The translations under genes were made by a program, and so were the position numbers. The notes under the pieces are model-generated. The model saw only the letters and a program-made list of their open reading frames with translations. It was not told the origin of the DNA and did no database searches. This document shows, in pieces, positions 32,007-41,869 of a stretch of DNA of 64,000 nucleotides; the stretch's first letter is position 1, and the number at the start of each line of letters is the position of its first letter. The DNA comes from Symsagittifera roscoffensis (Eukaryota > Xenacoelomorpha > Acoela > Convolutidae): positions 6,099,209 through 6,163,208 of the forward strand of contig NC_087065.1 of NCBI RefSeq assembly GCF_963678635.1, written 5' to 3'.

Positions 32007-33266
32007 CTACTCTTGACCAATGTATATCCGGCCAATCTGATCTCTCGCATCAGTTACGTGAGCTTTTGTGTAGATATTGATGCCATCCACATTCATTAGA
32101 ATCGGGTATGGGCTATGGACTTCGATGTAATGTCCATCCACTCTCATCAGCCTCGGACCTCCCGTCGTGAGCAGCGCTCGCACTGCCCTGGAGTCCAGTT
32201 TGGGATCTTTCTCCCTCAGGTAGTCTGCATAAATTTCCAGGTGGACTAGCGTAATCTCGGATGGTTCACTCAAGTTCTTGACCACCTGGTGTCCTGCGAC
32301 TGAGATGATGGACATTATCTTCGTCCCTTCCTTCGTCATGCCAAAAGTTCTACCAGATATAACGTTCAGTTTCAGTCCCTGCTTTCTGGGTTCCTCTTCG
32401 TCTTCTTTTTCCGTCGTTTTACCCAGAACATTAAAATTTTCCCGAAGATCTGTGCTCTCCAGTTCCGACCTTACCCATTGCTCCACTTCTTTCGTGGCTA
32501 GCTCCTGTTTGACATTTTGCAACGCTGTCCTTGCCGCCAGACCGTAATCCACCTTGAGTGGGCTAGCCGACTCTGCCTCCAGGTTCGAGGCTACCACCTC
32601 GTCGGGCAGTGTCTTTACTTTCTTAGTCGTAAAGGTGCTTGGTATCGTCTCCTTTCTCCGAGACTCGGCCTCGTTCATCAAACGTGCTCGACTGGCCTTG
32701 ACACCCGAAAGCGCCTCTTCGTGGCGGGGATGTTTCGCGTCCGCCACTGCATCCCAAAATTGAGTGCTCTGACGTACTCTTCGTGATCCTCGTCGGTCGC
32801 GTCGACGTCGTCGAGAAAGTAGCCTATTGCCTTCATGGTTCTGTTTGTATGCAGAACACGCGGAAACATGATGGTCCATCGAACCACAATTCGCACACGA
32901 CCTCCTCTTATCCATGTCATCGCGCGGTTTGTACCAACCGGAGTTCGCACCAGTGTTTGTCCCGCTGTAGTTACCATAATTGCTGTAACGGTTTTGCGCC
33001 CTCGGTTTTATGAGTAAATACTCGCGTGACTTCATACGCAAATCATCGGGCGTGGGTACCTGGTCAAATGACAGGGTGAAGTGTGTGGCCAACATCGTTT
33101 TCAACTCCTCACTCTTTACTCCGTCCATGAACTTCGAAGCAATCGCCAAGTTTCGCTCGGATATTCTCTCATCGGGATTGCTTCTCCTCCTAAGCAATTC
33201 AAGGTCGTCCAAAAATTTGTCTATGGATTCGTCATCTCTTTGACGCCTCTTTTCGAATTTCACCAT
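32007..33266 (-). pseudogene. Element-C gag C-terminal part, copy 1
   Basis: Capsid segment end (QRDDESIDKFLDDLELLRRR), one CCHC knuckle CANCGSMDHHVSAC, a frame change near 32836, and the gag tail with SGVKASRARLMNEAE and GLKLNVISGRTFG. The second zinc knuckle present in element A is deleted (sequence jumps to QFWDAVADAKHPRHE). Confidence 0.82.
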
Positions 33267-35138
33267 AGACTGGTGCCCTTGTACTCAGAGCTGAAACGAT
33301 TCAGCAGGATGTCGAATATCTTGCGAGCGCTGTCTCTCTCATTGGTTCTTTTCGCCATTACACAATTTAGTGCAGTACCCTCCAGGTTGCTTGTTAGCGC
33401 GCTGCACTCTTGTTTCTTGGAGAGACTCTCTTCCTCAAAATGCAACTTCATCACTTCTATCCAAGAGTCAATGCAGCCGTCTGACTCGTCTTTGTACGAC
33501 TTCGGCTTTTTCAGTGTCCTTCTTGACCTCTCTCCTCTCTCGGTTGACTTCGAGAGCTTAGTGATGAATGTCTCGAGAGATCTATTCAAAGGCTCAAACA
33601 TCGAGGCATACATCGTCGTGTCCTGCAAGACTGTAGTCAGATCTGGCACTGAACTGACTTGTGGCACAGTTGGCAACCTTGTCTCCGGAGTAGCATCTGC
33701 CTCCGGCGGGACCGGATTCGTCCAGCCAGGCCTCGACGGGGCTGCCCTAGGCCTCTCCCTATTCCTAGGTTCGTAGTTCCTTCTCGAACTTTGCTGGGCC
33801 CTGGCATAGCTGCCCGTACCATCTCCATCATTCGCATGGCGTGAGCGCTCCCTTGGGTTGGAATGCTCCTCCCAATTGCTCCCATTCAAGATCGCGTCAA
33901 GCTTCCGCATCATTAAGTCAGATTTTGCATCTAACCTTTTTTCCAGGCTAGTCATCGTATGGGCGTAGGTATTATCATGATCGTTCAACAATCGCTCGAT
34001 CTCTCTTGTCATCCTAGCCTCTCTTTCCTCTGACTCCTTGTTTGCCTGTGCCAGGCTCTCCGCCAGGCATTGATCGGTGTTGCGAATCAATTGAGCCTTA
34101 TCAACCCTCGCCTGCGACTTCACGTGCGTTAGTTCGTCTCTCAAATTCTCTCGACCTTGGTGAGCTCTCTCGTCAACTTGATCTATTCTCTTGGTCATGT
34201 CCCGTCTCAGTTCATCAAGAGCATTCATTACGCCGGCGAACATATCACTTATATCGCCAGTTGCCCCCAATGGCGGGGTTAGCCCCAGAGAAAATGAGGT
34301 CAACTGCGGCTGCAGCCTGGTACTTGATGACGCACCGCCTTTTTGCTTGCTCATCGACGTCATCAATCTGTCGAACGTTGATGACGCTCCCATCGTTATC
34401 CCATCTGACATGGGCCTGGTCGGCGAGGCGGACGACGCCTTCCTGCTCATGTCGTTCCTTGGGCGCGGTGTGAAGTTCACATCCGAATGGGTTATCTCCG
34501 GGTGGTCATAATTGGAAGATAAACCTTCAGTTCGTAGTGAGGCCATGCGCTCATCGTGCAAAGACTTCCAGTTCTTCTTGGCCTTCGAACCCGGTTGTTC
34601 TTCACTCGGGCTTATGCTCGACATCATAGCGTTGTTGCTCTGCTTGGCCAGAGATGAGTGGGTATTAGCTGGATGTGAAAATTTTCTCCTCCACCTATGA
34701 CTCTTGGTCTCCGATTTGGACATTCCCCTGAATAACACTTCCTCTCGCGGCTCGACCTCGGAACGCTCCGAGGTCTCCTCCGTCCTCTCAACTTCCGCCC
34801 GCTCGAGGTCCTCGCTCGGCTCAAAGTTGGGTCGAATAAGCGTCCGTTCCCCTTCGTCAAAGGGGTCCACAAGCGTTTCGCTCGCGGGCCCCGCCTCGGC
34901 GCTCCGCCCTTGATCGCCATCGAGGTTTTTCTCGCTCCTTAGTTTCATTTCGCTCATTGAAAGATCAGGTTGACCTTTAGTCGATTCATCTTCAGCAAAC
35001 ACGTCGGAAGCGCTGCTAAACGAGGATCGGCTACGCCTAGTTTTAAATTTTCGCGTGCTTCCCTTGCTCAGCCTGGGAATCTTAGTAGTCGATCCTAACG
35101 AGTCCCTCCTGCGCTGAATACTCTGTAACAAATAATTA
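33260..35138 (-). pseudogene. Element-C gag N-terminal part, copy 1
   Basis: Long frame from about 35138 to 33260, disordered and charged (EPSEDLERAEVERTEETSER) with coiled-coil segments, then LTSNLEGTALNCVMAKRTNE and the capsid start. A single base lost at about 33286 (compare 36045-36060) shifts the capsid frame. The upstream codons of the ORF belong to the tandem junction, not to gag. Confidence 0.8.
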
Positions 35139-35553
35139 GATCCTCGTCGGTCGCGTCGACGTCGTCGAGAAAGTAGCCTATTGCCTTCATGTTCTGTTTG
35201 TATGCAGAACACGCGGAAACATGATGTTCCATCGAACCACAATTCGCACACGACCTCCTCTTTTTCATGTCATCGCGCGGTTTGTACCAACCGGAGTTCG
35301 CACCAGTGTTTGTCCCGCTGTAGTTACCATAATTGCTGTAACGGTTTTGCGCCCTCGGTTTTATGAGTAAATACTCGCGTGACTTCATACGCAAATCATC
35401 GGGCGTGGGTAACTGGTCAAATGACAGGGTGAAGTGTGTGGCCAACATCGTTTTCAACTCCTCACTCTTTACTCCGTCCATGAACTTCGAAGCAATCGCC
35501 AAGTTTCGCTCGGATATTCTCTCATCGGGATTGCTTCTCCTCCTAGATAATTA
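35139..35553 (-). repeat. 415-bp partial gag repeat
   Basis: Knuckle region plus preceding gag sequence, repeated between gag copies 1 and 2; same start (GATCCTCGTCGGTCGCGTCG) as 32785 and 35554. The three copies run head to tail: 32785-35138, 35139-35553, 35554-37320. Confidence 0.9.
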
Positions 35554-37357
35554 GATCCTCGTCGGTCGCGTCGACGTCGTCGAGAAAGTAGCCTATTGCC
35601 TTCATGTTCTGTTTGTATGCAGAACACGCGGAAACATGATGTTCCATCGAACCACAATTCGCACACGACCTCCTCTTATTCATGTCATCGCGCGGTTTGT
35701 ACCAACCGGAGTTCGCACCAGTGTTTGTCCCGCTGTAGTTACCATAATTGCTGTAACGGTTTTGCGCCCTCGGTTTTATGAGTAAATACTCGCGTGACTT
35801 CATACGCAAATCATCGGGCGTGGGTAACTGGTCAAATGACAGGGTGAAGTGTGTGGCCAACATCGTTTTCAACTCCTCACTCTTTACTCCGTCCATGAAC
35901 TTCGAAGCAATCGCCAAGTTTCGCTCGGATATTCTCTCATCGGGATTGCTTCTCCTCCTAAGCAATTCAAGGTCGTCCAAAAATTTGTCTATGGATTCGT
36001 CATCTCTTTGACGCCTCTTTTCGAATTTCACCATAGCCTGGTGCCCTTGTACTCCAGAGCCGAAACGATTCAGCAGGATGTCGAATATCTTGCGAGCGCT
36101 GTCTCTCTCATTGGTTCTTTTCGCCATTACACAATTTAGTGCAGTACCCTCCAGGTTGCTTGTTAGCGCGCTGCACTCTTGTTTCTTGGAGAGACTCTCT
36201 TCCTCAAAATGCAACTTCATCACTTCTATCCAAGTGTCAATGCAGCCGTCTGACTCGTCTTTGTACGACTTCGGCTTTTTCAGTGTCCTTCTTGACCTCT
36301 CTCCTGTCTCGGTTGACTTCGAGAGCTTAGTGATGAATGTCTCGAGAGATAGATTCAGAGGCTCAAACATCGAGGCATACATCGTCGTGTCCAGCAAGAC
36401 TGTAGTCAGATCTGGCACTGAACTGACTTGTGGCACAGTTGGCAACCTTGTCTCCGGAGTAGCATCTGCCTCCGGCGGGACCGGATTCGTCCAGCCAGGC
36501 CTCGACGGGGCTGCCCTAGGCCTCTCCCTATTCCTAGGTTCGTAGTTCCTTCTCGAACTTTGCTGGGCCCTGGCATAGCTGCCCGTACCATCTCCATCAT
36601 TCGCATGGCGTGAGCGCTCCCTTGGGTTGGAATGCTCCTCCCAATTGCTCCCATTCAAGATCGCGTCAAGCTTCCGCATCATTAAGTCAGATTTTGCATC
36701 TAACCTTTTTTCCAGGCTAGTCATCGTATGGGCGTAGGTATTATCATGATCGTTCAACAATCGCTCGATCTCTCTTGTCATCCTAGCCTCTCTTTTCTCT
36801 GACTCCTTGTTTGCCTGTGCCAGGCTCTCCGCCAGGCATTGATCGGTGTTGCGAATCAATTGAGCCTTATCAACCCTCGCCTGCGACTTCACCGATTTGG
36901 ACATTCCCCTGAATAACACTTCCTCTCGCGGCTCGACCTCGGAATGCTCCGAGGTCTCCTCCGTCCTCTCAACTTCCTCCCGCTCGAGGTCCTCGCTCGG
37001 CTCAAAGTTGGGTCGAATAAGCGTCCGTTCCCCTTCGTCAAAGGGGTCCACAAGCGTTTCGCTCGCGGGCCCCGCCTCGGCGCTCCGCCCTTGATCGCCA
37101 TCGAGGTTTTTCTCGCTCCTTAGTTTCATTTCGCTCATTGAAAGATCAGGTTGACCTTTAGTCGATTCATCTTCAGCAAACACGTCGGAAGCGCTGCTAA
37201 AAGAGGATCGGCTACGCCTAGTTTTAAATTTTCGCGTGCTTCCCTTGCTCAGCCTGGGAATCTTAGTAGTCGATCCTAACGAGTCCCTCCTGCGCTGAAT
37301 ACTCTGTAACAAATAATTAGATTCGTATAATTTAATGGCGATGCACACGTACCGCAA
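35543..37357 (-). CDS. Element-C gag, copy 2 with in-frame 588-bp deletion
   Basis: 604-codon frame open from the leader to a stop just after the first zinc knuckle. It has the RSEKNLDGDQGRSAEA N-terminal region, coiled coils, the full capsid-like segment (FGSGVQGHQAMVKFEKRRQR) and CANCGSMEHHVSAC. Relative to copy 1 it lacks 34124-34711 (junction at 36892), a precise loss of 196 codons. The first ATG in frame is at 37136-37138; upstream conserved-looking basic codons (FKTRRSRSSFSSASD) suggest that translation may begin earlier. It is detached from pol by the repeats. Confidence 0.75.
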   Translation of the reverse strand: MRYVCIAIKLYESNYLLQSIQRRRDSLGSTTKIPRLSKGSTRKFKTRRSRSSFSSASDVFAEDESTKGQPDLSMSEMKLRSEKNLDGDQGRSAEAGPASETLVDPFDEGERTLIRPNFEPSEDLEREEVERTEETSEHSEVEPREEVLFRGMSKSVKSQARVDKAQLIRNTDQCLAESLAQANKESEKREARMTREIERLLNDHDNTYAHTMTSLEKRLDAKSDLMMRKLDAILNGSNWEEHSNPRERSRHANDGDGTGSYARAQQSSRRNYEPRNRERPRAAPSRPGWTNPVPPEADATPETRLPTVPQVSSVPDLTTVLLDTTMYASMFEPLNLSLETFITKLSKSTETGERSRRTLKKPKSYKDESDGCIDTWIEVMKLHFEEESLSKKQECSALTSNLEGTALNCVMAKRTNERDSARKIFDILLNRFGSGVQGHQAMVKFEKRRQRDDESIDKFLDDLELLRRRSNPDERISERNLAIASKFMDGVKSEELKTMLATHFTLSFDQLPTPDDLRMKSREYLLIKPRAQNRYSNYGNYSGTNTGANSGWYKPRDDMNKRRSCANCGSMEHHVSACSAYKQNMKAIGYFLDDVDATDEDLII

Positions 37358-37785
37358 ACAGGATCAAGTTAAATTACCTAACGCTGCCTACTCAATTCCG
37401 TTAGTATCAAAATGTCTCTTAGATTACTTAATGACAATACTAGTGACTCGGCTAAAGTTACACACAGGGCCTACTCGGTATTGCTACAGTGCTAACTCAA
37501 CCCGTTGTATAGTATAACAGTATCACAAAATTTTGACAAGATATAATCAATACACAAAACATAATTGATAATCAGATAAGAATATCCTACAGGTGACAGC
37601 GACCTTTCATCAGTATCAATTTATTGCCACACTCTTATCAAGTCACTGCTTTGTTAAAATCAAACAATCTTTGGTAAAAAGCAGTGATGATTCAGAAACA
37701 GATCAATAAAACTTAGTCTTATAGAAAAAGACTTCCCTCAATCGGAACGATCCGAAAGAACAAAGCCTAGGACACAGTCTTCTCA

Positions 37786-38001
37786 AGTGAGTGTGTATTT
37801 GCCTAATACACCCACCGAGGTCTTCTTTTAGGTGTCCTGCCATTGCTCGAGCTGTCCTACTAAGTAGCTCAAGGCAACCTCTGATCGAAAATTTCTAAAG
37901 TCTATGAAAAAGCTCCCCCACACCCGGAACGCTCCAAGTGCACGAGAGCAGGGAACAACTTTTCTTCTCAGGTGAGTGTGTATTTGCCTAATACACTCAC
38001 C
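37786..38001. repeat. Two copies of a leader hairpin
   Basis: GTGAGTGTGTATTTGCCTAA followed by TACACCCACC (37786-37816) and GGTGAGTGTGTATTTGCCTA followed by ATACACTCACC (37971-38001). Both form a stem of about 11 bp with a TGCCTA-containing loop, in a direct repeat of about 190 bp. Element A has a weaker equivalent near 23268-23290. Confidence 0.75.
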
Positions 38002-38270
38002 GAGGTCTTCTTTTATTTGATCCCGGATTGCCCGATTTTCCTATTAAGTAGCTCAAGGCAACCGCACAACCAAAATCACAATCAAACAAAATTTTTGGTT
38101 CGGGTACTTCTGATACACCCGAACTAAAATTTAAAGTTGATCACGAATTTCCGGGTCGAAATGGGCTCCTATGATCCTAATAAGCACGCCTAATATCCTA
38201 ATATGATCTTAATTAAATGGATATTTTCCGTTTCCCAAATTGCCACAGAAGGTTTCCTCAAGTTTCTAAC

Positions 38271-38650
38271 AAGGAGGGTTGTTAGGAGGTTTAAGTCACT
38301 CCGGAGGGTTACTTCGGAGGGTTGTTAAGACACTTAGCCTTCTCCGGAGGGTTACTTCGGAGGGTACCTTAGTTACCCAAGAGACTTCGGAGGGTCCCCC
38401 TTAACTCACTAAGGAGGGTCTATTAGAGGCTTAATATGCTCCGGAGGGTTACCTCGGAGGGTTCTTCCAAACTTTTCAAAATTTTTTAACCTCACTTAGA
38501 AGGGTCTTCCACTAGCTTCAAAAAGCGTCAAAACAAGCTAAACGCCCTCTGGGAGATTGTTTTAACTTCTTCGGAGGGTCCCGTGGAAAATCTCTACTAA
38601 GGATGTTTGCTAAAGGGCTTAAGTCACTCCGGAGGGTTACTCCGGAGGGT
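38271..38650. repeat. Cluster of CCGGAGGG short repeats
   Basis: About fourteen copies of CTCCGGAGGGTTAC or TTCGGAGGGTT in 380 bp, often in adjacent pairs; further copies at 38787, 39214, 39669, 40263 and 40333. The core is the same as in the leader of element A but in the opposite orientation. Confidence 0.9.
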
Positions 38651-40393
38651 TCCGCAAAAATCAGGAAAAAGGGTTAACTTACCGCAATAAAGCCTCCGAA
38701 TGCGGGGTAACTTACTTAAAACCAGGTTGGTTGACCCGGTCAACCTTCCCAGCAGGATAAAAAGGTGTTTTGATAAAATTTTCTGCCGCTCGGAGGGTTA
38801 CCTCTAATTTGACCCTCCGAACCAACAAATTCTAAAAAAAAATTCTTTTCCGAAATTATCAACCCAAAAATTGTTGCGGTCCGGAAAAATGGTCCAAAAC
38901 GTCGACTTATGGTACCAAAAGTATCCCAATCGGTTGGCTAGTCTTTGAGAAATCGCCAAAAACGTGTTTGTCCAAATGGCCTTTTTTCACCACCTATATA
39001 GTTTCTGAGAAACTTTTTCCGCAATTCCTATTGAAAGTGCTTAAAAATAATTGAAACGAGCGTATTAGCCCTGTAAGGCACTGGAATAATGCAAAAAACC
39101 GGACCAAAATTGGTTTGGAGACAAAAATTTGGCCAATAACTATCAAATTTAGACCCTCCGATTCCTTCCTTTTCCAATCCTTAAGTCGTTAGCTCTATCC
39201 ACGGAGGTAATCGGAGGGTTACTCAAGAATTTTTGTGGCAGCCGAGCACGTTATGCTAGCACGCCCCTAACATAAAAAATTTTATTGCTCTTACTCTGAA
39301 AACTCAAAAACTCGATCCCCAAAACAGATTGACAAAATTCAGAAAATTATCGAAATTTTGATCCAACTTCTACTGAGTCTTTTCTCGCGCAATTTCTTTA
39401 GTCAGGGGGATCGAATTACGTAGCTACTCCCTATATAAAAGCTTTTTGCTGCTCGGAAAAGCTCGGATATCCAAAAATTCGGGGGTCTATAGTTAGTCGA
39501 AAATCAGTAATTTTCGACAAGATTTGGGTGTTTCTTGGGTCTAATTAGGAGATAAGTAATATATAATAAGGATAATAACCTATTAGTAGTCGTTATTGAA
39601 AAGTACTATACCCTCCTTTGCACCAAAATACCCGAATTAAGACCCTTAACTCGGAAATTTGTAATCGATGGAGGGTACAATCGGACCACGCCAATCTTGC
39701 CCCCCACCACTTAAGTTTTGATGAAATAGTACCCGAACGATACCAAAATTGTTTCAACGATACCCAACAGTCGTTGTGGATGTTGCCTTGATGTCCTTGT
39801 TGAGTGTGGAACACGTCGGTCAGCTTGCCACTCTACCCTCCGGCCACCGACAAAATCACCATAAATACTCAAATTACACTCAAGGGAGGGTATCCAACCC
39901 TTCACCAAAACGCACAAACATTCTATCAGAAATGATATAAACCAATCTGAAACAACCACAAATAGAAAGGTCAGATCACATCTTGTCCGGAAATAACATA
40001 TAAACTGTCACTTTATGGTTTTTTTTTATAGTTTTTGGTCTTTTTTTTTTGTTTTTTACTACTTTTTTGTACTTTTTTGTTTTCAAATAAATTTTTTTGA
40101 CTTTTTCTTGGTTATATACTATTTTTGTTTGGTTTTACGCTTTTTCTTTAATTGTTTTTGGTCCCGGGACCTTGGGACAAGCCAGCTCATGACTTCCCAC
40201 CTAACCCTCCGGCCCCCGGAATTTTCGGTGTTAACTAGGTTAAAAAGCTAAATAGTACTAGGCGGAGGGTACGCACCTTCCCCCCAGTACAATAACGGTC
40301 ATTAAGGCCTCTAACTTGGGCATACGCGCGGAGCGGAGGGTTCGTCGCTGAAACGCTTGCTGATCATGATGGTCTTATGCCTTTGACAGGCCC

Positions 40394-40408
40394 ACCCAGG
40401 AGCGCCAT
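40394..40408 (-). promoter_or_regulatory. Putative primer-binding site of element C
   Basis: Minus-strand TGGCGCTCCTGGGTG, identical to 25796-25810 and again 12 nt from the LTR. Confidence 0.6.
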
Positions 40409-40420
40409 AAAAACGTCTAT

Positions 40421-41306
40421 GTAACATTCGCCCAAATACTACACAGCGACGGAGCGTAGAAAAAGTACCTATTAACGACTGGCAGGCGTCAGTTACCTTG
40501 ATCCTACTCGTTTTTCACCGTCTTGAACTTGCCAGTTGATTTTCTGGTCTGTTTAGGGCTAAGTAAAAAGTTACTATTTTTAGGCCATCAGTCAAACGAC
40601 TTTTGATCAGCTTTCGTTTACATACGAACACAACCACTTAGCTGAGTCTCGGATCCTCAGACTACGTGATTGCTATTACAAACACGGCTCGAATACCCTA
40701 TTTTATCATGTTTTTGTGTGACAGTTCTATATTAAATCCATTGGAGATTGACTGACCCTTTCCTCTTTCTAGCTACTCATATTCTAAAATATCAAATAAT
40801 ACCGGTGTTAATTCAAAGTTCTATGGCATCAGAGTAGCTAAAAAGTTAGTTTACTGCAGTCCTTCAACATATGACAGTCTCTGGGGGGCCAAGCCTCCGC
40901 TCCCGTAATTCTCGAGATAACGTTGTTATCTCTCCCAATTTGTGGCACGGGAGGGTTCCGCGGAATATTCCTTCCCCACTGAAGCCTCCTTTCTCACTGT
41001 TTCTCTCTGCTATCGGTCTTATCGTGTGTGATTGCCACGATAAGAGGCTTTGTTTTTCTCGTTTTCCCGTGCGACTGTTTTTCACTATATTTGTCGTTGT
41101 TCTGTTTTTTCGTTGTTTTTTGTCAAAATGGCCGTTTTTTTTGTATTTCTGAGAAATACTTGCCCGTCAATCGAAATTTTAAAAAAATTAAACTTCCGGA
41201 AAATTTCAACCCTCCATCGCAGCACTTTTTTGTTACTAAGGCCTTAAAGTCGTCTTTTTCTGTCCCGCCGGAAGGTTGCGCTGTGCCAATCTGGCAGAAT
41301 GGCACA
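40421..41306 (-). repeat. 5' LTR of element C
   Basis: 886 bp, TGTAACATTCGCCC to GAATGGCACA. Shares layout with the A LTR (CAAAATGGCCGTTT near 41126) but is strongly diverged from it and from the LTR at 26702, so the two ends of element C are not a matching pair. Confidence 0.8.
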
Positions 41307-41861
41307 GAACGTGTTACCATTACCATATTTTCAAGTCATGAAGGAGATTTTACTTTTATCAAACCTTGTTGAGAACAAATCCGACGTGAACTTTTCTGAA
41401 AACTATCAAAGAGTAAGTAGTCGTCGTGGGCGCTTGCGCTTCTCTCTACCGAAAGTACAAACTGAGAAAGAGAGAAATAATTTCTGGTATCATGCGTGCA
41501 TGAGAGCAAATACTTTGATGTGAATATTGATTTCAATAACCCCGAAGGACTCAAGGCTAGATTATTAGATCATATGTGGAGCTATTTTGTACAACATTAT
41601 CAAAAGAACAATGCCTGTTCATGGACCTTTTATTGTCTATGCAACAACTGCAGAATGAATTACCACTTATGATCAGAATTGGGGAGAAATCCCTTCGCAT
41701 TGCGAAAATCCACCACAACAACAACAACAACAAAACAACCACTACTGAAGATGACGCTCGACTTGACATCAAGGCAAATGGACTCTGGGGAGGCCGATTC
41801 AGCCGAATTTTTTTCGATGTAAAAATTTTCAATCCCCATGCTAAATCCTGCCCTAAAACTA

Positions 41862-41869
41862 TATCTGAC
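41862..41869 (+). repeat. hAT target-site duplication, left
   Basis: TATCTGAC immediately before the element; identical to 44187-44194. Eight bp is the hAT signature length. Confidence 0.95.

Larger units (their letters stand above)
37358..40393 (-). other. 5' untranslated leader of element C
   Basis: About 3 kb without a convincing gene. Holds two tandem hairpin-bearing segments (37745-38070), the CCGGAGGG cluster (38271-38650), poly-T/A tracts near 40020-40160 and segments homologous to the leader of element A. Confidence 0.75.
27490..41306 (-). mobile_element. Ty3/gypsy element C, chimeric and integrase-less
   Basis: Second gypsy element, same strand. From right to left: LTR 40421-41306, PBS 40394-40408, leader, gag copies, protease, RT-RNase H, an extra pol ORF, then (from about 28591) an A-like 3' region and truncated A-like LTR. 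The RT-RH is about 80-85% identical to element A at protein level, yet the 3' end is over 90% identical in DNA. It is therefore a recombinant, or an insertion beside a fragment of another A copy. Integrase, macro and most of the SGNH ORF are missing. Confidence 0.85.

Noticed and set aside
32007-32009. Programmed UAG readthrough between gag and pol in element C
   Set aside because: Element A has a sense codon at the same place, and other nonsense changes occur nearby; a mutation is simpler.
23590-38650. CRISPR-like arrays
   Set aside because: Short repeats have 9-14 bp cores, irregular spacing and variable flanks, lie inside retrotransposon leaders, and the genome is eukaryotic.
40864-41372. 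Several overlapping ORFs at the right end of element C
   Set aside because: They lie within the LTR or its edge and share no conserved motif with the A LTR frames.
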